From Brassica napus (taxonomy: Eukaryota > Streptophyta > Magnoliopsida > Brassicales > Brassicaceae): a stretch of DNA of 64,000 nt. Within the stretch, counting starts at the first letter, position 1, and each line of letters starts with the position of its first letter. Positions 9,350-20,988 of this stretch are shown here, piece by piece. The stretch covers positions 28,332,423 through 28,396,422 of the forward strand of contig NC_063436.1 of NCBI RefSeq assembly GCF_020379485.1, written 5' to 3'. The position numbers and the translations under genes are program-made. A model generated the notes under the pieces. That model had not been told where the DNA came from. It saw only the letters and a program-made list of their open reading frames with translations, and made no database searches.

Positions 9350-10615
9350 TCCTACTATATAAAAGCTACTAATTTTGAGATTTCTTAATTAGGAGTGCCA
9401 TATGGGCAAAAAAATTGAGAACCAACTAATCTGCCATGTCATTCCGGACTAAGCTTGAAAGACCAACCTTCGCAGCCCATTATTACTAAATTTCAGAATC
9501 TATTTACACAATTCTCAACATTCCATTTTAACAGCTCATTATTACTCAGATACTAAAGGTCATAATCCATTATTACACATATACTAAAGGTCCTAAAACA
9601 TAATCCCTAACCCATAAATACTAAAAGCCCTAAAACATATAATTCTCTAAAAACTAAAGATCACTCATCCTCACCCTAACCCTAATCACCGACTCCATTT
9701 CATCGTGATTCTCTTCCTCTTCATCTCATCTTCAACTTAAATATTATTATTTTTGAATGAAAACATTATTATTATTGAAATATTAATTATTTATCCAAAA
9801 CTCTAATAAACAAAATATACAAGTTGTTAATGCACTCTATTGTTTGCAAAGAAGTTTTTCATATTATTTCCCTTTTTCATTTAATGCACAAATACAAATG
9901 TAGATTTTTCTTTTATCTAGAAGATTTTTTTTTTTAATTTAGCATACAAATTATGAACCGTTTGACCATGTTTATCATAAATTTGGTTATATATATATAT
10001 TTAGTTTTAATATATTCTTCATTATTTACATCTTATTAGTTTTAAACCATACAAAAAACATATATTAATTACATATTTTAAAACTTACTTTATATTTTAA
10101 AAAGATTAAAGTCACAATGACCAATTATTTTCTAGCACCACCAAAAACTCGAAAAACCCTATACAACCGAAATTTTATTTCCATATATTATTAAATTTTA
10201 TTTGGTTATAATATGTTTTAATTTTCAGGGAAACTTTCACTCACAACCACACCAGGATCGCGCTTTTACTTTGACAACGACATAGATATCATACAACGCT
10301 TTCAAAAGAGGAATAAACTGGTATCCTAAGCCTGATGGCATACCTTCACATGGGATCAAACCACAATACGGAAATCGACACCAGTCAACTGTTTTAAAAT
10401 TTACACTTCAATGCAAACAACCATATATTTTTCAAATTTACTATTGTTTAGAAAACAGAAACTGATCATCGCATCACATTCAAACAAAAACTCTATGGTT
10501 AATTCTACAACGAACAAAACTTAACTTCCAATATCTGATATTTAAAACTACAAAAATATAAAAATTTATTTTAATAAAAAATATTATCCGCGCGAAGCGC
10601 GGACCCTGGCTCTAG
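9350..10615 (+). mobile_element. Non-autonomous Helitron A
   Basis: The 5' end is TCCTACTATATAAAAGC, preceded by A. The 3' end has a GC hairpin CCGCGC-GAA-GCGCGG (10588-10602) followed 10 nt later by CTAG (10612-10615) and then T. TC..CTAG termini, a 3' hairpin and insertion between A and T define Helitrons. The 1,266-bp body has no helicase or Rep gene, so it is non-autonomous. It shares internal blocks with Helitron B, for example GCCATGTCATT and CCAAAACTCTAATAAA. Confidence 0.88.
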
Positions 10616-10922
10616 TAAATTTAAAGAAAATTGGATAACAGAACCAGATTTTCAGAATAAATTGGTTTAGTTTTATTTCAAGACACATCCAATCTAAAAT
10701 TAAATACATATTCATCTCTTTTTAATTGTTTATAATTGTATTTTTGGGAAAAGAACTAGACTTTTTAAAAAAAAAATCTAGACTGCTAAAGATTTTCTAC
10801 CTATTGTAGTATTGATACCAATGTAAGTTAATTATATATACACAAATGCACTTTTTTATATAAATTGAAGATGTAATTGTCTTTATCATCAACTTCTTCC
10901 ATACAAAAAAACACACAATCAA
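10616..10922. other. Upstream region of the F-box/jacalin gene
   Basis: This is AT-rich sequence from the Helitron end to the start codon. A TATATATA-like stretch at about 10833-10840 lies some 85-90 bp before the ATG and could be the TATA box. Nothing else is visible. Confidence 0.35.
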
Positions 10923-13051
10923 ATGGTGGAACTTCCTTGGGAATTGGAGGAGAAGATACTCTCTCTGATCCCGATAGAGTCTCTCACTCGTTTCAGATTT
11001 GTTTGCAAACGATGGAACGCTCTTTTCAACGACAAATTTTTTGTCAACAATCATTTGTCTCGTGCTCGTCCACAATTCATCTTGTTTGTCGAATCCAAGA
11101 TTTGTTTGGTGGATGTTAATCTTGATGGTCCATCTATAGAAGTGCATAACTTACCCCAGTTTGTTCCCGGTTATAGAGCTTTTTTGGTCACGACAGTCGA
11201 ATGTTGCGATGGGTTATTGATGTTTTCTACAACTAGCGGGACCGGTATATGCAACCCATGGTTGAGACAGATTAGATGGAACAAATCCATAGTACCTTCC
11301 AGTGGGATAGGATATGACAATAGTAGCCCTGACAAACAATACAAGATCTTTGGTTCTTGGAGATCTAGTAATACAACTCTGCATGCTAATATCATTGAAT
11401 TTGGATCTGATGCAAGGAAATCTAAAACGTACGAGTTTGCAATGGAATTCTACAATAGGTCCAGTGTATCCTTGAATGGAACTTTGTATTGGATTGCCTA
11501 TCGTAGAATGCTTCATGAACATTGTATTCAAACCTTTGATTTCTCTACAGAAAAATTCGAATTCTATTGTAACTTGCCTACTAAAACCTCCATTCGAGAT
11601 GATCCTAAATCTCTTGATGTTTATAGGGGGGATCGGTTTTCGTATTTAGAGAAATTATGTGGCTCAAGGAATATACAGATTTGGGTGACCAAAAAACAGA
11701 TTAAAAATAAGGATGGGGAAGCTGTGGAGTGGATGAAGTTCATGAATGTGCGAGTTCCTGAATGGTCAAGTTTCAAAGTGTCGAGCATCTATCCGCCAAG
11801 TTATTTCATCGATGATAAAAGTCTTAGTCTCGTGTTGTGTTGTTGTAACAAGGAGCGAGAGGCTACCATCTATATTGCTAAGGGAGATAAGTTTAATGAA
11901 ATTAAAATAAATGATTTGGTTGAGGAGAATTATCCATGTCACCGTACCTATATTCCTAGTCTTGTTCAAGTTCCTACGTTCACGATGAGCGGCCGGGAAC
12001 CTGCTGAGTCCTGCTTCACACTCCCTAAGGGAGTAGAGGCGAGCAACGGAGTTGGAGGAAACGAGTGGGACGATGGCTTCTTCGACCGTGTAGAGAAAAT
12101 ATATGTAGGACAAAGTGATCTTGGTTGCCTCTTTATCAAGTTTGACTACATCAAGGATAACACAATTGTAGCTGGAGCTGGTCACTGGAATACGGCAACC
12201 CTTATTCCTGAGTCAGAGGACAGCAGGGTCGGCCCTAGGCTCAACGAGGTAAAACCCATGTTTTAGGAGCCCAATTATATTTATATATTTGAAGGGCAGC
12301 AATTTCAAAACATTCATATTGCGGTATAGTTGTTCGGGCAATCTCTTTCTTTTAAAGAGATGGGAGGGTTTGATACTTATCTTCTACCTTTCAAAGACAC
12401 TTTTTTTATTGTTAGATTAAATGTTATTAAGCTTTAGACGCCAAAACATACTGGACTGGCCTGAAGGACATCGAAATTTTTTGTTTTAATCATTATTTTC
12501 TGACTTAGACTCCATGTAATTGGTGTTACAAAAATAGCTCTTAAAAAATTATCAAGAAAATGTTATTAAAGAGAAAATATATTTATACCTAGAGTTAATT
12601 AATCTAGACTTATAATATAGAATTAAGGATGAGGTTTTGAGTATATGGTTTCAAATTTTTAAAAATTAAAATAAAAAATTTTCAAAATAAAAATAGTTAT
12701 TTTGGTCAATTGATTTTTTGAAGGTTATTTTGTGATAAAAACTTAAAAATGCCTATTTAAAAAAATGCCAAAAAAAATACTTCATGTAACTTTATATAGG
12801 TTTATTAACAGATTATGATCACTTATGATGACTACATCGAAGCCATCGAGGGGACCTACACTGAGAGTCAAATCACATCCATCACGTTCCGGGCGAACAA
12901 GGAAAGATTATGGCCGCTACAGTGTGGACTCTTTAACGGAAAGCCCTTCGTGCTACAAGGAGAAAAAGGCTCGAAGATCATCGGGTTTTATGGAAGAAGT
13001 TCTGGTGACCACCTCACCGCTCTCGGCGTCCACCTGTCTTCCTCCAGCTAG
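10923..13051 (+). CDS. F-box / F-box-associated / jacalin-lectin fusion protein
   Basis: Two exons, 10923-12248 and 12812-13051, join in phase 0 at an AACGAG/GTAAAA donor and a TTTATTAACAG acceptor, giving 521 residues. The N-terminal F-box is VELPWELEEKILSLIPIESL through CKRWNALF (about 2-40), which in plants docks the protein to SKP1 of an SCF ubiquitin ligase. An F-box-associated domain follows (about 85-345, including NPWLRQIRW). A jacalin-related lectin domain follows from GGNEWDDG (about 378) through exon 2, with YDDYIEAIEGTY and the sugar-loop-like GRSSGDHLTALG near the end. F-box/jacalin fusions exist in Arabidopsis (At3g59610 type, from memory). The lectin part presumably chooses a glycan or protein target for ubiquitination. 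The jacalin domain spans the intron, so stopping at the exon-1 stop codon would truncate it. Confidence 0.85.
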
Positions 13052-13589
13052 ATTTATCCCATACTATAAATATTTATGCAAGCATTTTCCAAAATGTAAC
13101 TAATTATATTATCTATCTAAACAAGAAAAAAAAACAAAGTTTTATCTAAAATATATTAGCTACTACTAATGGAACAAATGCTAGAAGGGACAAAGGGGGT
13201 CAGAAAAATCTGGAAAAAACCTCCTCTATTTTTAATTAAAAAATGAATTAAAAATAAATAAAAATTAGGAAGAAAAGACCATAAGACCTAAGAACTTAAA
13301 TATATTTACTAACTTATGCTATTACTATCCTACTTAAATCCGACCCGGATGCAGACCCAAAAACCTACCCAAGTTAAACCCTAATCTTCTTCTTCCTTCT
13401 CTTTTCTTCTCCATTAATATTTTTTCACCTTGAAGCAAAATCAAAAAAATTTCTTTAACCATCCACCAAATTTCACTTTCTTATCCCAAATCGATCAACC
13501 CAGAGTCATATTTAATCAATTATATCTTATCTAGAAGCAAATTTCATGTTTTGCATATGAGATTCAAAAAAAAAAAACGCAGAGTGTTA

Positions 13590-15175
13590 CTAATACAACT
13601 AGTACAACTCAAATTAATATAACTACCAAGAGTATAACTAGTATAAAGAGATTGAGTATACCCATTATAATTGATACAAGTAAAACATGTATAAGTAGTA
13701 CAACTTTGCAATTAATATGGTGATTTTTAATTTTTGTTTTCAGAGTATGAAGATGATAGAAACGAGGATGATGTAGAACCAATAAGATATGCTCGTCTAA
13801 TCTTCCCCGGCATGTATGTATCAAATACATGAATAGGTTATTTCAATAGTATTTTATTTGGATAGTGATTTTTTTTACAAGTTATACTAGTTATACTAGT
13901 TGTACTATTTTTGAAAAAAAAATCATCTTCATTTTTTTGCTCTCAAGGCCAAAAAGATAGATGCGGAACCAGAAAAGTATTCAGCCATGGTTCCAAAAAA
14001 CACAAGTCACCTAAAAAAACAAAAATGATGGAGCATCGGCGATGAGTAAGAGTGACTGATTCACCGACGATTAACAAAAAAAAAGGAATCCACTGTGAGG
14101 AAGAGGGATGCCGCAACGAAGAAGAAAGATGCAATGATGAAGAAGAGAGATACAACAAAGAAGAATGAAGTTGTGGCGAAGAAGAGTGAAGTCGTGACAA
14201 ATAAAATAGATGAAATTTTGTCATCATATACCAATTAGGATATTTGTTTGTTTATTTCATATGTAAAACATGATTTACTAGCCGTGTTAGTTATATTAGC
14301 TACATATTATACATAAATTATAACATTTATGCACATTTAAAACAATACTAAATAAAATAACAAGTAGTTGTATCAGTTTTCTAGTTATATCGACTATACA
14401 TAGTTGTACTAGTTTTTGAGTTGTACCGGTTTGTCCATAGCTGTACATTGGCAGTGAAATCGAAAAATATTAGTTGTACTACATAATAAATACATTTACC
14501 TTAGTTGCACCACTTATTTATATTTACATGCCTTTTCCCGGTTACAGTAAAATCATCAATTTCATAAAAATGCATTTCATGAATGTTTTCGAAAAATTAA
14601 GTGGATAAACAAGTTAACAAACCTTAAACGTATAAGGTAAATCATGTAAATTTATGGAGTTGTGTAATAGTTTTCAAAAAAAAAAATCCAAAACTTCAAA
14701 TCTATTAAGAGAAACTTCTGAGTACATACCAATTAGGATATTTGATTGTTTTTCTTATATGAAATACCAAATTGGTTTTGTCATTTTCTGAAAGTTATAC
14801 TAGTTGTACGAGTGATACTCATATATATGTCTAGTTTTAGGGGTTGTGCCAATATTTTACATCATATGTTTGTAACAATATGTTTGATATTTGTTTATCA
14901 TAATAATATGGCTAATATTGTTAACAAACCTTAAAAGTATAAAGTGCATAATATAGTAATTTAACAACAATCGAAATTTTTTAAATAAAATAGAAGATGT
15001 TTTTCATCATTTTCAAATTAAGATATATTTGCTTGTTTATTTATGTCTAAAACATAATTTATTAGTCGTGTCGAGTAACTACATATTATACATAAATTAT
15101 AATATTTATATACCAGTTATACAATTTCTTAACATGTTTATTTGTACGAGTAATACTAGTTATACTCATTCAAAT
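13590..15175. repeat. Dispersed AGTTATACTAGTTGTAC-type motif array
   Basis: Variants of (T)AGTTATACTAG and (C)TAGTTGTACTA occur at about 13600, 13630, 13690, 13882, 14285, 14365, 14385, 14403, 14470, 14500, 14795, 15115 and 15155, in both orientations. Clustered short motifs in the non-coding part are known from VANDAL-type Mutator elements, where an anti-silencing protein binds them. Whether this region is such an element is not settled by the sequence. Confidence 0.55.
13735..14240 (+). pseudogene. Possible remnant of a transposon-type gene
   Basis: Short coding-like pieces are seen on the plus strand: an acidic segment ending in PIRYARLIFPG (about 13745-13810), and a repetitive Lys/Asp/Glu-rich segment (about 14090-14235) made of units like AAGAAGAAAGATGC. 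They are separated by stops and AT-rich sequence. I do not recognise a domain. Proximity to the motif array suggests a decayed transposon gene, but this is inference. Confidence 0.25.
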
Positions 15176-15573
15176 AAAATAATGAGATAAGGAAGATGTG
15201 TGGCTGTGAGTTGTTCACGTGGTTTAGATTAAACAAAAAAAAAAGAGAGAAGGAAAGATAAATGTAAATTCGATGGTCAAGATTAAAACAAAGAGATAAG
15301 ATCTGATGGCTAAGGTAGAATCATCATTAATGGTAAAATCGTTATTTACACATCTCTTGTCTTATGTAGATCATTTAGGTGGTTGAAATTTTTTTTTCAT
15401 CCATTTGTCCAATTTCAGATTAAAGTCCTTTTATCGTGGGGGTTTATTTACACTCCACAAAGATTTGGGGAATAAACTGTAATAAAGTAAACTAAGTGGT
15501 CTTTTGCAACAAAAGTAGGGAAGAAACAAATTAGAGTAATTACATCAAACTAAGGCAATTACATAGTATTGTA

Positions 15574-17402
15574 TCCTACTATATAAAAGGAGCTAAATCC
15601 TAACTTCCTAAGCCATGCCACATGGGCAAAATAATCAGAACCAACCATTATGCCATGTCATTTTGGACTGTGCTTTAAAAAAAAAAAACCAACCATTAAA
15701 ATGTGTGAAGAGTCACAGTTTAACCCGGTTCAACTCCAGTTACATCATAATAAAACAATGCATGCATTGATTGTTGATTAATATTAGGCTTCTAGCTACC
15801 ACATCTTTGTCATCCTAAATCAAAATCGATTTCTACAACTTTAACTTGCCTCATACTTAATATTCTTATAGCTGGTGAACAATTTAATTTAGAAAATCGT
15901 TATATTTCATGCCCAAAATGCCTACTGCATTCATTGAAAATTAAATAACATATATTCTACCATTAGGATCAAGAACTCTAATCTGAAGACCATATATTCA
16001 TCCCCTCTCACTCTGAAAAAACCACCACCGCCAACCGTTCAAGATTTTGTGTAAGTCAATATTTGAAAGTCACAATTTTGTCAATTTCTTGGCGTAAGTG
16101 ATATGTTTAAGAGTTGGATAGTTAAGTCCGTATGCGGTTGGGACGTGGGGTTTGGCTCACCTTCCACTGTTTATTTTCAATTGTTTTAATAATAGATTCA
16201 TATTGATAATCTGTGCGAACAAACGTATAAGATTTTAGTTGGTTAAGATTAAACATAGACCAACAATCTTCCGTCTTTAGCTATTGGTCTCCGCCAAAAA
16301 ATTCTGATTTAATATAATAGTTCCTGCCTGCAAAGCTACTACAATTGTAGTTCACATCTATCGGTCATATAAAATATTTAGTTTTTTTTGCTTTATAAGA
16401 TTTTAGTTTGTAATTAATCTCATGGTTCGATTTTATCCATTGGGACCTTTTTCACTATGTTTTATTATCAAACCATATCACTTTGCCTAACATTTAATTA
16501 TTCCTTCCTTTGTTTAAGGATCGATTGTTTCTCAATACCATGGTCAAACCAACTGCCAAAGATCCTCCGCTTATGGGAGGTATTTTGAATTTACAAGTAC
16601 ATTTTTGAATCAAAAACATTATTAGTATTGATATATTAATTTAATACTTTAATCCAAAACTCTAATAAAACAAATATAAAATACAAATTATGTTTTATAT
16701 ATATTTATTTTTTATATATTTTTGACTATTTACATCTTATTAAATTTGAAGCGCACAAAAAAAAGAAAAGTTACATCTTATTTGATAAGATTCCAAATAT
16801 GTAAATGAAATGCTACGTTTTGAATTTTGTTTATTGCTACGAAACGTTTTAAAAACTTGGGAAAAGGTAAAAATACAGACGACATGACCGGCCACTCATT
16901 TTCCCCCGGTTTGCAAGAATCTAATTGAGTTGCTTAATATTTGTTCCAAATTAATATATAGTCTCATCATAATCATAAATTAATAATCTATCTCTATATA
17001 ATTTTATATAAGTACTAAATAAAGATATTATTATTCATTTTATAGTTACAAAACGCAAATAAAACAAATATAAACATAATTAGTAAAATATGTTTTTATT
17101 TAAAAATACAAATTATGAAAGATACCACAATTAGTTTTTAATAAAAAAACACTGCTCCCAACTGTATCAACAGATTCGTCATTCACCCTTAGAAGACACA
17201 TATAGGAATAATTAAATACTTTGGCAAAAAAAAACATTTTTGTGATGAAGATTCTTAGATGATGATTGTTTTCTATACAAACATGTGGCACTTCTTCACC
17301 ATTGTTTTAATCCTAGGAAAACGTGTAAGAATCTATTAACACAAATATTAACATACTTTAATTAAATATGTAATCCGCGCGGAACGTGGACACCGGCTCT
17401 AG
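15574..17402 (+). mobile_element. Non-autonomous Helitron B
   Basis: The 5' terminus TCCTACTATATAAAAGG is preceded by A. The 3' terminus has an imperfect hairpin (CCGCG..CGTGG, about 17374-17388) followed by CACCGGCTCTAG (ends 17402), then T. The 1,829-bp body shares diverged blocks with Helitron A in the same order, including CCATGTCATT near the 5' end, CCAAAACTCTAATAAA in the middle and TATTTACATCTTATTA near the 3' end. No coding capacity for Rep/helicase is present. Confidence 0.85.
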
Positions 17403-17828
17403 TATATCGAATAACACCACAAAGACATGAATTTACGTATAGCACTACACGAATAAATGTTTTTAGTATCTAAATTACTATTCAAATATGAAAATATCAC
17501 TAATTATAACTCGATTTGAGTCATATGCCCATAGACTCAAATCGAATTACAACTTAGTTAGTGATATTTTCATGTTTGAATTTGTTTAGAGCTGAGCATA
17601 AAGTGACATAAATCTCTGATATGTAGACGATGCAACTAGTCAAGTGCTTAAGACGATTAAACCATGTTTTATTACTCGTTTGTCTTCACCTCATCTACTT
17701 GATTTCTACTACTACACAACAAAAATTAATCGTACTACTTTATTTGCTTTAAAAGATCGTTCATGAGTCATCATGGTCCTTGATGGTGGATCCTAATTAC
17801 TCATACAAATTTAGATTGTAAAGCCTAA

Positions 17829-18185
17829 AATATATGTATTTCAAATATTTTTAAAATATAGATTTAATCATTACGACTATCATTAATTATTTTCAACAAT
17901 AAAATCTATATATGCTAAGATTTAAATATTTTTGAATTATTTTTAGAACAATAGGGAATGTTTATAACCAAATCTTCATATTTTAATATATCCAAATCTC
18001 GCCAAAATATATATTTCGAAAATTTCTAAATATATATGTTCAACCATTTCGGTTACTATTAATTATTTTCAACAATAAAATTTATCTATATAAGATTTAA
18101 ATATTTTTGAATTACTTATAGAATAATATTTAATGTATATAACCGAATATTCCTTTTTAATATATCTAAATCGCGCCATATGATC
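17829..18185. repeat. Diverged 176-bp tandem duplication
   Basis: Copy one (17829-18004) and copy two (about 18005-18185) share ATTAATTATTTTCAACAATA at 17882 and 18058, then AAGATTTAAATATTTTTGAA and an AATATATC-AAATC block, in the same order. The copies have clearly diverged. Confidence 0.75.
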
Positions 18186-18519
18186 TATATCTAATCAAAA
18201 TATTAAAATATTATTATATTTGGAAAAAGATTTCGTATTAAAAGAAATATTACTTGGACATATCAATTGGCCAATATTTGTCGAAGGTTTAGTATGGCGA
18301 ACAAATCAATATTTTTTACAACATGTAAACTATTTAATTTTTGTATTTATAAACATTTTAAATATGGTAAACAATAAGATAATATTTATATATATAAAAG
18401 TAAAAGTAACTATCTGTGTGGCCTCGTGGATCAAGCTCTAATTTGATTTAAAAAATAGTTCATGAATCATCATGAGCCTTGATGGTAGATCCTAATTACT
18501 CATACAATGCAAGAGTGAT

Positions 18520-18970
18520 TAGGTAAGCCTATTGAATTAGTATATTTTTACCACTAGTGCATCAAATCACTTTCAAGTAAACTTCTTATGTAATCCAAAC
18601 TAATTAAAAGTATTTCTAACTACTTTAATGCAATGTTGCTTTTAAAGTGGTTACATGAGCTAGTCTTGATAGTTTATATAGTGACCAATCTCGTTTAGAT
18701 TTTGTAACAGTGCCTGTGCATGTGATATCGTCTGCGTACGAGGTACTCACTCCATTTAAAACAAATAGATAGGATAATACATTTAAAAAAAATAAATAAA
18801 TTAAACTTGCAATTTACAAAGCTTGAATGAAGATTTATGTATATCATGGACTTGATTATCACTATATACGATAATACGAATTCTAAATCGGGTTCGTAAA
18901 TAGACAGTAACACCATAATGACACGATGAGTAACCATTGCAATAATCTACGGACATTTGAACTAGTATTT
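18520..18970. repeat. Segment duplicated at 8310-8750
   Basis: This is the counterpart of the 8310-8750 segment, in the same orientation and with the same block order. It lies 370 bp upstream of the deaminase start codon. Confidence 0.8.
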
Positions 18971-19264
18971 TTTAATGAGTTGAATATATTTTCATCTATG
19001 TCACTATATATTCAAGCTATTATAAAGTTACTAATCAAGGGTTATGACTAGAACCATACGTTACCACTTTTCATGACCTTACTATCTAGTTTTTACTAAA
19101 TTACAAAAATAGTTCTAACAACTTCTTTCTCAAAAAGATGGTTCATGAATCTGAAAGAGTCACAATCACCTTTTTCATTTCTGTAGCTTTTACTTAGGTA
19201 TGTCAATGACATAAACACCCAATTACACAGTTTAATTCAATATGCATGCACACAACACTACACC

Positions 19265-19272
19265 TATAAATA
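19265..19272 (+). promoter_or_regulatory. TATA box of the first cytidine deaminase gene
   Basis: TATAAATA lies 75 bp before the start codon at 19340, a normal distance for a plant promoter with a short leader. Confidence 0.6.
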
Positions 19273-19339
19273 AGTCAAAGAGTTTGCTTCTTCACTTCTC
19301 ACATTCAACATAACATCCCAAACACAAGATCCAAAGAAA

Positions 19340-20179
19340 ATGGCACAGCCCTCAAAATTCGTTCTCATAAACGAACCCTATGGTGTCGTCAGCGATCCAA
19401 TGGACCTTGTTTCACTGATCGACCGTAAGGTTTCTCTCCGTATGGCTCCAATCTCCGGACGTCACGTCGGAGCAGTTGGACTCGGATTTTCCCGCAAGGT
19501 CTTTTTAGGCATCAACGTCGAACTTCCCGGTCTTCCTCTTCACCACTCCATCCACGCCGAGCAGTTCCTCGTCATCAACCTCATGCTCAACTCCGAGCAA
19601 CACCTCACACACTTAGCCGTCTCCTCTAGCGACTCCGTCTTCCACGCGCCTTGCGGTCACTGCCGTCAGTTTCTTCAAGAAATCACCGAGGCGTCTATCA
19701 TCCAAGTCCTTATCAAAGATCCAGCACTTGGCATACAAGAATTCGTGACTCTCAAGAGTCTCCTTCCACGTCACTCCAATCTCCTCCCTGACCTTCTCCA
19801 GGCGCGTGATAACAAACTCCTCTTAGTGAGTTCAGAGGGATGTGAAGATCGTTTACTGCTTAGGACGGCTCTAGCGGCGGCGAACAGATCTTTTGCACCG
19901 TACAGTAAGTGTCCCTCGGGAGTGGCCTTGAAGGATCGTGAAGGGCAAGTGTACAGAGGATGGTACATTGAGTCAGCTGCCTATAACCCAAGCTTAGGGC
20001 CAGTGCAAGCTGCGTTGGTTGATTTTGTGATAAGTGGAGGTACAAAGTTCGAGGATATCGTGGAAGCGGTGCTGGTGGAGAAGAGAGATGCAGTGGTGAG
20101 TCAAGAGAAGACGGCGAAGATGATTCTAGAGACTATAGCCGACCCCAAATGCGCTTTCAAGGTCTTTCATTGCATCTAG
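19340..20179 (+). CDS. Cytidine deaminase, tandem-cluster member
   Basis: This intronless gene encodes 279 residues. Cytidine deaminase hydrolyses cytidine and deoxycytidine to uridine and deoxyuridine in pyrimidine salvage. The catalytic zinc site is intact: His72-Ala-Glu74 in SIHAEQF and Cys105/Cys108 in APCGHCRQF. A second, degenerate deaminase fold makes up the C-terminal half (about 175-279, with NRSFAPYSKCPSGVAL and RGWYIESAAYNPSLGPVQ), as in other plant and enterobacterial CDAs. The ATG at 19340 follows a clear TATA box. It is about 36 residues shorter than its neighbour at 20989, mostly because the linker is shorter. Arabidopsis has a tandem CDA cluster at the corresponding place. Several Arabidopsis cluster members are thought to be poorly active, so activity is plausible but not assured. 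Confidence 0.92.
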   Translation: MAQPSKFVLINEPYGVVSDPMDLVSLIDRKVSLRMAPISGRHVGAVGLGFSRKVFLGINVELPGLPLHHSIHAEQFLVINLMLNSEQHLTHLAVSSSDSVFHAPCGHCRQFLQEITEASIIQVLIKDPALGIQEFVTLKSLLPRHSNLLPDLLQARDNKLLLVSSEGCEDRLLLRTALAAANRSFAPYSKCPSGVALKDREGQVYRGWYIESAAYNPSLGPVQAALVDFVISGGTKFEDIVEAVLVEKRDAVVSQEKTAKMILETIADPKCAFKVFHCI

Positions 20180-20988
20180 GAGGTGAAGGCCAAAGATTAA
20201 TATGAGAAACGATTCCAAAATTTACCCTAAACAAAATATATATACATAATTCGTAATAATTGGAAAAACTGATGCATATTTTATAAGATGTTGATACAAA
20301 AACTATGGTATGTACGGGAAAGATAAAACGCAAATCACAATTGTCTTAGTAATGAATTATAAGATTATTATATGTTGATTTCTTCTTTGAGTTCATGCAG
20401 TAATTTTTCAAGTCTTATAGTTCGTCTTTTTTCTTTTAAATAGTCTTATGAACTTTTATTTTGGTTTTGCAAAAGCAAAAGCAAAAAAAATATGCAATGC
20501 CTTTGAATTAATCTATATAATTGAGTCAGAAAAAGTAGTTTTGCAATTTGCATACATATCAAAGCATAGAATATAAATTATATAATGTAGTCCCATTAGT
20601 AAACTTGTTTTTCTTAAAATGGTTAAACGTCGAGACGGACGTTGAGAGCTGAGGCATATAAAGTGAATTTTCTGTTAAGTTCACGTGATCAAGTCAACGT
20701 AGACTAGTTTCTCAACCAAGTTCACGTCAAGATCAACATGGCGAAACAAAGGTCTAGTTTCTTTCTGGTCACATCATGACTGCTTAAAGATTAAATTGTC
20801 GTCATATTTCTACTAAACTACTCAAATAAATGGGTCACGAGTCTTGATAAACTGAGCCCATCAACGTCTTAACGAATAGTCCAGCGTATAAATACTAGCT
20901 TCCGCTCCTCATTTCCGTCCCGGGATCCATAAATATAAATCCCCACGTGGATCCGACCCGACCCGAAATAAACTCTCAGTCTCAGATA
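20180..20988. other. Intergenic region between the two deaminase genes
   Basis: It holds the 3' flank of the first deaminase gene and the promoter of the second. TTCACGTGATC (about 20681) and CCCCACGTGG (20941-20950) contain G-box-like CACGTG cores, and there is a TATA box at 20887. No other gene is visible. Confidence 0.5.
20887..20894 (+). promoter_or_regulatory. TATA box of the second cytidine deaminase gene
   Basis: TATAAATA lies about 100 bp before the ATG at 20989. A palindromic G-box CCACGTGG follows at 20943-20950 inside the presumed leader. Confidence 0.55.

Larger units (their letters stand above)
13052..15573. other. AT-rich region with AGTTATACTAGTTGTAC motif array
   Basis: No intact gene. 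A lysine- and acid-rich repetitive coding-like patch lies at about 14090-14230. A short coding-like block that reads EDDRNEDDVEPIRYARLIFPG follows an AG acceptor-like site at about 13740-13815. Both may be remnants of a transposon gene. The motif array is described separately. No terminal repeats or target duplication could be assigned. Confidence 0.45.
17403..19339. other. Upstream intergenic region of the first deaminase gene
   Basis: There is no gene. It contains a 176-bp tandem duplication (17829-18185), two copies of a TCATCATG..GATCCTAATTACTCATAC block (17766-17815 and 18460-18509), and the segment 18520-18970 duplicated at 8310-8750. The last 80 bp hold the TATA box and leader of the deaminase gene. 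Confidence 0.55.

Noticed and set aside
10756..10784. Micro-insertion with CTAGACT repeats
   Set aside because: Seven-base repeats around an A-run are too short to support.
18220..18441. 73-residue plus-strand frame
   Set aside because: AT-rich, unconserved, no promoter or neighbours; likely chance.
20947..20988. N-terminal extension of CDA1 from a GTG codon
   Set aside because: GTG starts are not expected in plant nuclear genes, and the ATG at 20989 matches the family N-terminus.
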